64,000 nt of DNA, taken from NCBI GenBank assembly GCA_903895725.1, contig CAITUV010000038.1:84176-148175 (forward strand). The letters are read 5' to 3'. The position numbers and the translations under genes were made by a program. Below are positions 1-8,545 of the stretch, in pieces (within the stretch, counting starts at the first letter, position 1; every line of letters starts with the position of its first letter). Source of the DNA: an uncultured Myxococcales bacterium (GTDB taxonomy: Bacteria > Myxococcota_A > UBA9042 > CAIXZC01). Under the pieces are notes generated by a model. It did no database searches. It saw only the letters and a program-made list of their open reading frames with translations, and was not told the origin of the DNA.

Positions 1-204
1 GTTCCCAAGGTCAAGAACATCCAGTTCGACCTCGAAGTGTTCGAGGTCGACGACGGCTCTCAGCAGCCGGTCCTCGACAAGAATGCCACGAAGTACTTCG
101 GCCAGGCCGAGGCCATGTGCACCCGGGTGAAGACCTGGAACCAGGGCCCCCAGCCGACCGACCTCCAGTACAACGTCACTCTCACTGTGAGCAAGTGCCA
201 GTAG
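1..204 (+). CDS. C-terminal end of an unknown protein (5' truncated by window edge)
   Basis: An open frame runs in from the window edge and stops at TAG 202-204, giving 67 residues that end TVSKCQ. The segment is mixed charged and beta-prone, contains two cysteines and several Asn/Thr residues, and has no motif I recognise. It converges on the leftward amidase gene, leaving only about 19 bp between the two stop codons. Given the neighbourhood it may be the end of an exported protein, but that is inference from context only. The reading frame is supported by absence of stops and by GC-rich third positions. Confidence 0.6.
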   Translation, partial: VPKVKNIQFDLEVFEVDDGSQQPVLDKNATKYFGQAEAMCTRVKTWNQGPQPTDLQYNVTLTVSKCQ

Positions 205-223
205 CGCCCTGCGTGGGGACGCA

Positions 224-1615
224 CTATCGGGACTGAGCGAAACGCCGACAGATCCGGTATGCGAGAAGGAGCAGGACGAATCCAAGCCAGCCCGACGGGG
301 CGGCCGAAGATGCGCCGGCCGAGCACCCTCCCTTCGAGGGGACCGAGTCCGGGCCATCCGTTGACGACTCGGAGGCCGGACCGTCGAGGAGCTGACCGTC
401 CGCCGCGCCCGGGGGAAGGTCCGCAGGCAGGGCGTCAGAATCGGCCTCGGGAGAGCATCCCATGTCGTCCACGGCGACGAGGTCGTCACCCGCCCCATCG
501 GGTGCGTCGGTATCCGGCTGCGCCTCCGGCTGAACGACTGGAGGAACGCACTCCAGCGAGTCCGGGTACAGGGCCAGCACGGCCTTGACATAGTCGGGGA
601 GCCCCTGGATGGTCGAGAGGCTCTTGTCGATGAGCGCAGCGTTCGCCTCTTTCGTGTACGGCACGAATGCGGAGCGGGCGTCGCCGGCCTCAGAATGGTC
701 GATGTCCAGGATCCACCGCCCCGAGTCGCACCCCGGATTGAACTGGTCCAACCGGATCACCTTCCTGGCCGGGCTGGTGTAAGTCCGGAAGTGGATGGTC
801 CGCTCCTCGAGGTCATACACGATGTTCCACTGGCTGAAGTCCCCCTGCGACACGCTGTCCAGGATCGAGAAGGCAGCGGTCGGTATCTCCCCGTCCGCCG
901 TCTCGACGGACAGCGAGGATGCCCTCACGAATCGGTCGAGCGAGCTGGTGGTCTGAGGGATCGCGAGGTCGCCGCCGAACCCCACGAACTGGCCGAGGTA
1001 CTCCACGCTGTCGGCGTACGTGCTGTTCGTGAGCGTCGCAGCCGGCATCGAATCTTTGGTCGCCACGACCATCTGCCCACCGAGGAACTCGAACGAGGCG
1101 CAGATGCCCGTCGAGTCACAGGCGAGGTAGTGGACCTTGGCATGAACCGGGCTGATGCGAATCAGGGCCGCCCCTTCGATCATCTCGTCCACGGAGCCGA
1201 AGTTGTCCAGGCAGTACTGGATGAACTGGAGCTCGTTGACGGCCGGCCGATCATCGGATGGAGGATACTGCGTCTGCCCCAGGATCATCAGCTCGATGGC
1301 CAGCCCGGCGTCGTTGAGACCGCCGTTCGGCATCTCGCAGCCGTACTGGTCGAAGGTGATGCTGGCATGCTGCGACGTCCACGTAGCGGGCGTGTCCTGG
1401 CCCCCCAGCGTCAGGGCGATCTTCTCGAGCCCGATCGGATTGAACACGACCAGGGCCCAGCCGATGTCCCAGTCGTAGCTCTTGCCCATGATGAACCGCC
1501 CCTCGACTCCGGTGCGGAACCCCGTGCAGGCCGTCGCATCCGAGGGGCCGGCATGTGTTGCCAGCGCTGTGAGGAAGGGAACCAGATACGCAATGGCCTT
1601 GGGTGAGTGCCTCAT
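224..1615 (-). CDS. Exported linear-amide C-N hydrolase (choloylglycine hydrolase-like) with MYXO-CTERM-type tail
   Basis: 463 residues from the ATG at 1615; the longer frame to 1693 would bury the signal peptide and overlap the upstream gene. Residues 1-29 are a signal peptide ending next to Cys30 (ATACTGF). In the choloylglycine hydrolase/acid ceramidase family (Ntn hydrolases) an exposed N-terminal Cys is the nucleophile, and the conserved region around YDWDIGW, the Asn of NSTYAD and the Arg of RFVRAS fit that family, which cleaves linear amides such as bile salts, penicillin V or acyl-homoserine lactones. The substrate cannot be read from sequence. After an acidic Asp/Pro/Gly linker the last 36 residues (GGCS, hydrophobic stretch, CRRFAQSR) match the MYXO-CTERM sorting pattern, suggesting surface anchoring. 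The gene starts 10 bp after the deacetylase stop, so the two are probably cotranscribed. Confidence 0.82.
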   Translation of the reverse strand: MRHSPKAIAYLVPFLTALATHAGPSDATACTGFRTGVEGRFIMGKSYDWDIGWALVVFNPIGLEKIALTLGGQDTPATWTSQHASITFDQYGCEMPNGGLNDAGLAIELMILGQTQYPPSDDRPAVNELQFIQYCLDNFGSVDEMIEGAALIRISPVHAKVHYLACDSTGICASFEFLGGQMVVATKDSMPAATLTNSTYADSVEYLGQFVGFGGDLAIPQTTSSLDRFVRASSLSVETADGEIPTAAFSILDSVSQGDFSQWNIVYDLEERTIHFRTYTSPARKVIRLDQFNPGCDSGRWILDIDHSEAGDARSAFVPYTKEANAALIDKSLSTIQGLPDYVKAVLALYPDSLECVPPVVQPEAQPDTDAPDGAGDDLVAVDDMGCSPEADSDALPADLPPGAADGQLLDGPASESSTDGPDSVPSKGGCSAGASSAAPSGWLGFVLLLLAYRICRRFAQSR

Positions 1616-1625
1616 GGGAGGGACT

Positions 1626-4361
1626 CTACCTGGACACGCCTCCCCCCGCAAGGGAGTACTCCACGTGGAGTCTCGGAGCATCCTTGGGTGCACCGTCGTA
1701 TGCGAGCGCCACCCGGCTTCCGGTCCCGGTGATGATCACGGACAGCGCGTTCCCGTTCTGCCAGCCCGGGCGGTCGACCACTTCCTGGACCAGGGCCGAG
1801 ATATCCGGCGTCCTCTGGGTTCCGTTCGCCTCCCCCACGACGGTCCAGGGGGACGGAACCCAGGAAACCGACGCGTTGGTCCTGGACCGCACCGAGACAT
1901 TGTAGGCCGCTGTGGTGAACAGGGCCGAGCTGTCCGCCCGTTCGGCCCGGACCACCAGGGAGGTCGCCCCGGATGACGTTTCGTCGGTCTTGAATTGGAC
2001 ATAGGCCTTGGTGATTGCCGCTCCGGGGGGAATCTGCAGGCCGGCAAACCGCAAGCCGACGGTCTGGTTGCCCGCGTTGTTGTAGGAATCGTACACCAGC
2101 TCGAGGTCGCTGCTGTCCAGGTACACCGTGCCGCTCTGGGCCTCCTCCGCATCCCCTGCCGAGGCAGCAACCGTGACTTCGACAACGGTGACCGACGCCC
2201 CCTGGACGGAGACCGACACGTCGTCGCTGGCCGTCGCGAGTGAATCGCTGGCGGTCAGCCTCAGCACGTAGCTTCCGGCCGCCGAGAACGTCGCCTGGGT
2301 CGAGGCCGCGTGCGCATCCTGGAACGATACCGTGCCCGGCCCGCTCACCTTGCTCCACGTGAGGGTCACCGCAGCCGGCGGGTTCGGGAGGCCGTCATCC
2401 GCCACCGCCCCGGCCAACGCCACCGTGTTTGCAGGGAGCAGCGTGCTCTTGTCCGGTCCCGCGCTGACCATCGGTGCCTGGTTGGCCGGCGTTCCCAGGA
2501 CGTATTCCACGTGGAGCAGCGGAGCCTGTTTCTTGGAGCCTTCGTACGCCACCGCAATCCGCTGCTGGCTGCCGGTCACGATGATCGCGAGTGCGTTGCC
2601 GCTCTTCCATCCGGGGCGGCTCACAACCTCCTGCACGAGCGCCGCGATGTTCGGCGTGCGCTGGTCGACTCCGGCGGCACCGACCACGGACCATGGAGCG
2701 GGAGACCAGGAGACAGCGGCCCCGGTCATCGCCCGGGACGAGATGCTCTTCTTGGCAGTTGTAAACACCGTCGCACTGTCAGCCGCCTGCGCCCTCAGCA
2801 ACAGCGTGAGCGCCATGGAGGTCACTTCGTCCACCGTGAACTGAAGGTAGGCATTCGTGATCGTCGCCCCGGCTGGCACCGCCAGCGCTGCAAAGCGAAT
2901 CCCCACCACCTGGTTACCCGCGGACTTGTAGGAATCGTAGACCAGCTCGAGGTCGCTGCTGTCCAGCACCACGGTCCCCGCGGCCGCCTCCTCGGCATCC
3001 CCGTTGGCCGCACTCACCGCCACCTCGACCGCGACCGCGGTTGACGGCTTCACGATGACCGTCACGGAATCCGAGGTCTGCAACACCCCGTCCGTTGCCG
3101 TCAGTCCCAGCACGTACGTCCCCGCCTGAGGGAACGTAACCCCCGTGTCGACGGACGACGCGCTCTGGAACACGACGGCCGCTGGTCCAGAGACCAGCTT
3201 CCAGGATGACGTGACCTTGCCCGGCGGTACCGGCAGGCCGTCGTCCGTCACGGTCCCGTCCAGGAGCACGCTGCTGCTGGGCCACGTGACGGTCAAGTCG
3301 ATGCCGGCATCGACCGCAGGAGCCTGGTTGATGACCGCCCCGGGGGTGAGCACGATGTGCCCGCCATTGGGAATCGCGTGGTAGTAAACGACAAACTCCG
3401 CACCCTCGAGCACCGGAAGCACCGACTGCCCGGTTCCTCCCTGCCACACCTGGATCCCCGACCAGGACGCGGGTACCGTGCTGCGCAGCGTCAGCGGGAC
3501 GTCATAGATCGTGCCGTCCAGGAGGGCGGCAAGGCTCAGCGTGATGGAAGTGGGCGTCTCGCTCACGACGGAGAGGCTCGAGGCCATCCGCTCCTGCATG
3601 TACCGGACCACCGTCCCCATCGTCTCCACCCACACGTCCCGGACCAGCAGCTCGTCCAGGAAATCCTCCAGCAGAGCGGCACTCTCCGGCGTCTCCAGGG
3701 CGTGCACGTGGGGTATGAACCACCCGCCATTCAGCTCAGCATCGTCCAGGTACCCGGTCAGCTTGGGCAGCGTGGTCAGCCCCGGGTAGTCGAACGAGAA
3801 GCTCCCCAACCCATAGAAATCCACCGCGGTGTAGTCCCCGTGCACGTCCTCCGGATAGAGGTTGAGGTAGCCGTGAGACCAGACGTCCCGGGCCGCGATG
3901 TAGACCATCTGCGTAGCGGCATCCACGACATCATCGTGCTCGCCGAACGGGTACGCCAGCGTCAGGCACTCCTGCCCGGAGATGCTCACGTCGACGGCGG
4001 CCTTCGAGGCCGACAGCTCTTCCTCCAGCTCAGCCGGGGTGAGGAGCGGCAGGTGTGCGTGGGTCACCGTGTGACTCCCGATCTCATGTCCCTGCGAGGC
4101 CGCCGTCTGCCAGGACTGCCAATAGCCGCTCCACTCGTTCCAGCCGTCCCCGGTCAGGACGAAGAAGCTCCCCTTCAACCCGCGGGCGTTGAGCATCGGC
4201 ACCCCGACCGAGACCTGGGTGTACAGGCCGTCGTCGAACGTCACCGACACCGCGGCGGCGTGGTTGTCCTGCCAGCGCATGATCTGGTGCGACGCCACCG
4301 CCCCCGACGGCTGTGCGAAGACCAGAAGACTCAGGATGATGCATCTTGCCGCTGTTCTCAT
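1626..4361 (-). CDS. Secreted polysaccharide deacetylase with two PKD plus DNRLRE-like modules
   Basis: 911 residues from ATG 4361; the upstream in-frame ATG at 4442 would displace the signal peptide. Residues 1-24 are a Sec signal. The NodB-type deacetylase domain (about 35-290) shows the metal-binding set: TFDDG with D43/D44 and SHTVTH with H97/H101, plus AYPFGEHDD. This family removes N- or O-acetyl groups from chitin, peptidoglycan or other surface polysaccharides using a metal. The rest is a two-fold repeat: a PKD-like Ig fold (starting NQAPAVDAG and NQAPMVSAG) followed by a beta-rich module containing DSSDLELVYDSY that resembles DNRLRE-type domains. Such modules usually bind surfaces or extend the enzyme. 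First gene of a two-gene unit with the downstream amidase. Confidence 0.85.
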   Translation of the reverse strand: MRTAARCIILSLLVFAQPSGAVASHQIMRWQDNHAAAVSVTFDDGLYTQVSVGVPMLNARGLKGSFFVLTGDGWNEWSGYWQSWQTAASQGHEIGSHTVTHAHLPLLTPAELEEELSASKAAVDVSISGQECLTLAYPFGEHDDVVDAATQMVYIAARDVWSHGYLNLYPEDVHGDYTAVDFYGLGSFSFDYPGLTTLPKLTGYLDDAELNGGWFIPHVHALETPESAALLEDFLDELLVRDVWVETMGTVVRYMQERMASSLSVVSETPTSITLSLAALLDGTIYDVPLTLRSTVPASWSGIQVWQGGTGQSVLPVLEGAEFVVYYHAIPNGGHIVLTPGAVINQAPAVDAGIDLTVTWPSSSVLLDGTVTDDGLPVPPGKVTSSWKLVSGPAAVVFQSASSVDTGVTFPQAGTYVLGLTATDGVLQTSDSVTVIVKPSTAVAVEVAVSAANGDAEEAAAGTVVLDSSDLELVYDSYKSAGNQVVGIRFAALAVPAGATITNAYLQFTVDEVTSMALTLLLRAQAADSATVFTTAKKSISSRAMTGAAVSWSPAPWSVVGAAGVDQRTPNIAALVQEVVSRPGWKSGNALAIIVTGSQQRIAVAYEGSKKQAPLLHVEYVLGTPANQAPMVSAGPDKSTLLPANTVALAGAVADDGLPNPPAAVTLTWSKVSGPGTVSFQDAHAASTQATFSAAGSYVLRLTASDSLATASDDVSVSVQGASVTVVEVTVAASAGDAEEAQSGTVYLDSSDLELVYDSYNNAGNQTVGLRFAGLQIPPGAAITKAYVQFKTDETSSGATSLVVRAERADSSALFTTAAYNVSVRSRTNASVSWVPSPWTVVGEANGTQRTPDISALVQEVVDRPGWQNGNALSVIITGTGSRVALAYDGAPKDAPRLHVEYSLAGGGVSR

Positions 4362-4732
4362 GGGCCCCCCGACGCAGAGGAACGACAGGTGCTTTCCCTC
4401 AAATCCGTCCTTGACCTTACTCCGTGTGCACCGCATCCGCACGCCGAAACCGCTAGACCGGCCGGCACGGGGTATGACAGGTTGTCACAGGTGTGCCAGC
4501 CGCTACCGGCTTCGCCTCGGGCGGTGCTGACCCTCGGGCGCACGGGCGTCGGGAATACACAAGATCCTGGGAGCCTCGTCGAACGGGGAACTCGGCTGCA
4601 CCCGGCCCTGCCTGAGAAGCCCTCAGTCCCCACGGCCACGGCCGCACCGCCTGCGGCAACGGCAATACCTGTTGCGGGATTTTCCGACGTATGCCATCAT
4701 CTAACGTGACTTTGAAACTTCCAGGAGGGTCC
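4362..4732. other. 371-bp divergent intergenic region
   Basis: This gap separates the leftward deacetylase from the rightward amine oxidase and must hold both promoters. The part nearest the oxidase carries an AGGAGG ribosome binding site at 4723-4728. I see no conserved ORF, tandem repeat or convincing sigma-70 promoter pair; short Pro/Ala-rich open frames here look like shadows. Confidence 0.5.
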
Positions 4733-6463
4733 ATGGCCAGAACGTCCTTGTTTGCTCTGCTCCGGCGGTTCGCTGAAGAAAACAGACTCGCACAGGCCAC
4801 CGGTCGTCCGGTGGACGAAGTGCACTCCGAGCTTGAGGAGCGTCGGCTCTCGAGGCGACGGTTCCTGGCCGGAGCGGGGGCGTTGGCTGCGGCCTCGATG
4901 CTCCCCCTGGCTACCCAGGCGGGGAAAGGCGGAGGCAAGCCGGGCGGCGGAGGAACCGCTGTCAACGTGGCCATCATCGGAGGCGGAGTCTCCGGTCTTG
5001 CCGCGGCGCTTCGACTTCGTGACGCCGGCGTCACGGCAACCATCTACGAGTCGCAGCTTCGCGTCGGCGGCCGCATGCTCACCGAGCGGGCCAACGCCGC
5101 TGCCTCCTGCGGCCTGTGCCACACGCCCAGGCGTAACGGTTCGGTCGGCTGGGCCGACGGCCAGTATGCGGACGTGTTCGGTGAGCTGGTGGACACGAAC
5201 CACGCCACCATTCACAGCCTTGCCGCTCGCTTCAACCTGCCGCTCATCGACATGCCGCTCTACGAGCCCGTGGGCAACTCGGATACGTTCTACTTCTTCG
5301 GGCAGTACTACTCGTTCTCGCAGGCGGTCCTCGACTTTGCCCCGGTTTACACGGCCGTGATGAAGGATCTCAAGGCGGCCGGCTACCCGACGACCTTCAA
5401 CAACAGCACTGCGGCCGGTCGAGCGCTCGACAACATGTCCGCGTACGACTGGATCGAGACCCGGGTACCCGGCGGCCACTCGTCCTCCATGGGCCGCCTT
5501 CTCGATGTCGCCTACGTCATCGAATACGGCGCCGAGACCTACGACCAGAGCGCACTCAATCTCATCTACCTGCTCGGCTATCAGCCCAAGCCGGTCACGT
5601 TTGCCGAATTCGGTGTGTCGGACGAGCGGTTCCGGATTGCAGGAGGTTCCGACTCGCTGACCACGGCCATGGCCAACTACCTGGGCTGGGACTCCATCAA
5701 GCTGGGACATCGCCTGGAATCCATCGTCAAGAACTCCGATGGCTCACTGAATCTCAAGTTCCAGAATCTGACGTCCGCCATCAAGGCCCAGTACGTCCTC
5801 CTGGCCCTGCCGTTCACTGCGCTGCGGACCATCGACTACAGCAAGGCGGGCTTCGATGCCCTGAAGGTCAAGGCGATCCAGGAGCAGGGCGGTGCCGTCA
5901 ACGGGAAGCTCCAGCTCCAGTTCAACAACCGCTACTGGAACCAGGCCGGCCCCTGGGGGATCAGCTCGGGCAGCCTGTACACGGACAACGGCTTCCAGGC
6001 CGGTTGGGACGGCACACGCGGCGTGGCAGGGACCAGCGGAATCCTTGTCAAGTACACGGGCGGAAACGTCACGGAAGCCATGTACCTCAACCATCCCTAC
6101 GGCAACCAGAACGATACCGGCGTGCAGAAGGACGCCCAGATCGCCCTCGGCCAGGCCGAGCAGTTCTTCCCCGGAATCTCGGCCTTCTGGAACGGCAAGG
6201 TCATCAACTCCAAGGCGCACCTCGACCCCAACTACGGCTGTGCCTACGGCAACTACCTGCCCGGGCAGTACCAGAGCATCTGCCAGTATGAGCGGGTCCG
6301 ACAGGGCAACGTCTTCTTTGCCGGCGAGCACACGTCGCTGGACTACTTCGGCTTCATGGAAGGCGCAGCGGACGAAGGGTGGGCCGCCGGCGAGGAGATG
6401 CTGTCCGCCATGGGAGTCAAGATTGCCGCCACGGGCCGGTTCCGTTCGGCCCGGGTCGCCTGA
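4733..6463 (+). CDS. Tat-exported flavin-containing amine oxidase
   Basis: 576 residues from ATG 4733, chosen because AGGAGG lies 4 nt upstream; an in-frame ATG at 4691 lacks a ribosome site. A twin-arginine signal (SRRRFLAGAGAL, about residues 40-60) implies export of a folded cofactor-bearing enzyme. A Rossmann FAD-binding motif follows (IIGGGVSGLAAALRL, about 81-95, ending GGRM), and the C-terminal FAD motif FFAGEHTSLDYFGFMEGA is intact. Length and motifs fit the monoamine oxidase/phytoene desaturase superfamily, which oxidises amines with oxygen as acceptor. A CGLCHTP segment near residue 127 is unusual and could be a structural insert. The oxidase converges on the next lipoprotein gene with about 24 bp between stops. 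Substrate unknown. Confidence 0.88.
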   Translation: MARTSLFALLRRFAEENRLAQATGRPVDEVHSELEERRLSRRRFLAGAGALAAASMLPLATQAGKGGGKPGGGGTAVNVAIIGGGVSGLAAALRLRDAGVTATIYESQLRVGGRMLTERANAAASCGLCHTPRRNGSVGWADGQYADVFGELVDTNHATIHSLAARFNLPLIDMPLYEPVGNSDTFYFFGQYYSFSQAVLDFAPVYTAVMKDLKAAGYPTTFNNSTAAGRALDNMSAYDWIETRVPGGHSSSMGRLLDVAYVIEYGAETYDQSALNLIYLLGYQPKPVTFAEFGVSDERFRIAGGSDSLTTAMANYLGWDSIKLGHRLESIVKNSDGSLNLKFQNLTSAIKAQYVLLALPFTALRTIDYSKAGFDALKVKAIQEQGGAVNGKLQLQFNNRYWNQAGPWGISSGSLYTDNGFQAGWDGTRGVAGTSGILVKYTGGNVTEAMYLNHPYGNQNDTGVQKDAQIALGQAEQFFPGISAFWNGKVINSKAHLDPNYGCAYGNYLPGQYQSICQYERVRQGNVFFAGEHTSLDYFGFMEGAADEGWAAGEEMLSAMGVKIAATGRFRSARVA

Positions 6464-6487
6464 GCCCCCTTCCTCCGCCTGGATTTC

Positions 6488-7411
6488 CTAGAAAGCCGTG
6501 ATCGGCCCGAATGACAGATCGTCGATGGTGAAGTCCGGATCCTGCGCCTTGAGCACCTTGACGTAGCCGATCGGCTTGGGGGACATGAGCTCCACGAAAG
6601 CCGTCCCCTTCTCCTCGGTGTACTTCTGCTGGAAGGGCTCACTCCCGGGCAGCCCGGGGGGACTGTCGGGCGCGAAGAAATCCACCCGGATCCCCCCCGG
6701 AATGGTCTGGGCAATGTACAGGCTGACGTAGTGCGTTGCCCCCTGCACCCAGTCACCGGCATCCGGCAGCACGAACCGGATGATGATGTCGTCCAGCCAG
6801 TACTGGTTCCACTGGTCGTAGGAGGCGCAGGAGTTGTGCCCCGACGGCGACTGGACCTCATAGGGATTGGTCGCGACGAAGGAATCGGCTTCGACGGTGG
6901 CCAGGAGCACCCCCGCCGCACCGTACAGGCTTTCGACGTTCACCTCGATGGCGAGGTTGTTGCCGGCAAGGTCGTGATCGAAGTCCAGCGTGCCTCCGCA
7001 CAGCGCCGCCTGGTTGAGGGCATCGAGGCACATCTTGCCCAGCCCGCAGGTCGGGTGCTCGCACGACGGCACGCAGGCGTTCTTGACACATTCCACGCCG
7101 TCCGCACAGCTGCCGCACTTCCCCCCGCATCCGTCGCTGCCGCACTGCTTGCCCGCACAGGACGGGACGCAGGCCGAGTCCGGGCCGGGGCCCGTTGACT
7201 CGTCCTCGGGGGACGAGGAATCCACGGCCGTGGAGTCCCCTGGAATGGTCGGACCATCCCCCGAGGATGCCTCCCCCCCTCCCCCGGCCAACCCGTCGGT
7301 TCCGACAACATACCCGTCCTCCAGCTCCAGGACCGGTTTGGGACCGTCGGCTCCGCAAGCCATGAGCACGAATGGAACAAGAGCGAAAACAGCAGGAAGA
7401 ACGTGCTTCAC
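6488..7411 (-). CDS. Cysteine-rich lipoprotein with CxGKxCGxDGCGGxCG motif
   Basis: 307 residues starting at a GTG (7411) preceded by GGAGGTGG. The signal peptide ends in a lipobox, VLMAC, lipidated Cys19. An acidic, Ser/Gly-rich linker (20-75) leads to a compact Cys-rich segment (CAGKQCGSDGCGGKCGSC) that recurs in several other proteins of this window, then CEHPTCGLGKMC. Residues about 150-307 form a beta-rich domain with no recognised family. The Cys motif is a common presentation module in myxobacterial lipoproteins; its function is unknown. Monocistronic as far as can be seen, convergent with the amine oxidase. Confidence 0.8.
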   Translation of the reverse strand: MKHVLPAVFALVPFVLMACGADGPKPVLELEDGYVVGTDGLAGGGGEASSGDGPTIPGDSTAVDSSSPEDESTGPGPDSACVPSCAGKQCGSDGCGGKCGSCADGVECVKNACVPSCEHPTCGLGKMCLDALNQAALCGGTLDFDHDLAGNNLAIEVNVESLYGAAGVLLATVEADSFVATNPYEVQSPSGHNSCASYDQWNQYWLDDIIIRFVLPDAGDWVQGATHYVSLYIAQTIPGGIRVDFFAPDSPPGLPGSEPFQQKYTEEKGTAFVELMSPKPIGYVKVLKAQDPDFTIDDLSFGPITAF

Positions 7412-7627
7412 GCTACCACCTCCGACGAGGGCGCATTCTACACAGCAGGATCACACTCTTCAACCTGGTTCGTGGTTTCCGGTTTCGAATGCATGGTTGA
7501 AAGGCCGCCACAGACCGCGCAAATTGACTCCTGCGCTGAATGCCGACGGGAAGGCGAATGCCCCCGGCTGATGCAGCGAATGGATTTCCACCTGCCGCTC
7601 GCACCGACCCGACGGAGGTAGTCGAAG

Positions 7628-8422
7628 ATGAGAAGAGCAATCGATGGGAGTGTCCTCGCAATCGTGCTTCTCTGGCTGACGTGGTTGATGCCCGCCTGCA
7701 ACCGGGGTGGAGCGGATGCTCCCGGCGCAGCAGCTCAAGAGAAGCAGAAGGCCATCGATACCTGGATCCGGAAGGACGGTGCAGCGGTCAGGAGCCAGGC
7801 CGACCACCTCCGCGCCATCTTCGCCAAGGCGGCTGCCGTGCCCTCCCCGGTCTCGGACACGAGGGTCGATGCCCCGGACCTGCTGTTCCACAGCTCCTCG
7901 GCGCTCAGGGACCAGCAGGTGGCCGGCGCCAACGCCAAGGTCGTCATGCTGCCGGACCTCGCCGAGCCCGAAGGTTGCATCAAGACGAACCGGCTCTGCC
8001 TGCCCGGCGGCTCCACGGCCTACATCCATAATCCCGCCTTCGTGGAGAGCAGGAAGGAGTTCCCTCCCTCGTACCCCCAGGACTCGATGTCCCTTGAGAC
8101 GGACCTCAAGATTCTCGAAGCGGAAACGGCGGTCCTGCTGAGCCTGAAGTACGTCGTGGTCCTCCGGCAGACGGAGCACACTCCCCCCGTCGTGTCGGGC
8201 AAGTTGTTCTCGTCCGGCACGTACCGGGCAGACGCCCTCGTGTACCGAATCGCGGACGAGGCCCTCGTGGGCACGGTCCGGGTGGGAGTGAAGAACAGCC
8301 CAGCGGTCTCCACCACGTACCGGCTCCGCAAGGGCAGCAACGCCAAGGCGGATGTGGAGGCAGACCTTGAGGACGGCATCCGGCCGGTGACGGTCGCCAA
8401 CGTGCTCAAGGCCATGAAGTAG
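7628..8422 (+). CDS. Lipoprotein of unknown function
   Basis: 264 residues from ATG 7628, with GGAGG about 9 nt upstream. The N-terminus is a signal peptide with lipobox LMPAC, lipidated Cys24. The mature part is mixed alpha/beta, begins with a helical segment (AIDTWIRKDGAAVRSQ) and contains one further close Cys pair (EGCIKTNRLCL). It ends TVANVLKAMK. I do not recognise a family. The residues HTPPVVSG to GTYRADALVYRIADE suggest a beta-rich C-terminal half. A long ORF on the opposite strand (7460-8503) is a shadow, as it lacks any signal or domain. Convergent with the GH1 gene across about 120 bp. Confidence 0.75.
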   Translation: MRRAIDGSVLAIVLLWLTWLMPACNRGGADAPGAAAQEKQKAIDTWIRKDGAAVRSQADHLRAIFAKAAAVPSPVSDTRVDAPDLLFHSSSALRDQQVAGANAKVVMLPDLAEPEGCIKTNRLCLPGGSTAYIHNPAFVESRKEFPPSYPQDSMSLETDLKILEAETAVLLSLKYVVVLRQTEHTPPVVSGKLFSSGTYRADALVYRIADEALVGTVRVGVKNSPAVSTTYRLRKGSNAKADVEADLEDGIRPVTVANVLKAMK

Positions 8423-8545
8423 AATCCCCCGGCAGTCGGACGAGTCGGGCAGCCCAGGGCCACCCGGCAACCGTACGCTCGCCTGGTCGAGTGGATGTGG
8501 CACGACTGACCGCTGTCCGGATTCGGCTTGCCCAAGGTGCGCCGA

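Noticed and set aside
7460..8503. 347-codon minus-strand frame opposite the lipoprotein gene at 7628
   Set aside because: The plus-strand frame has a ribosome site, signal peptide and lipobox; the minus frame has none.
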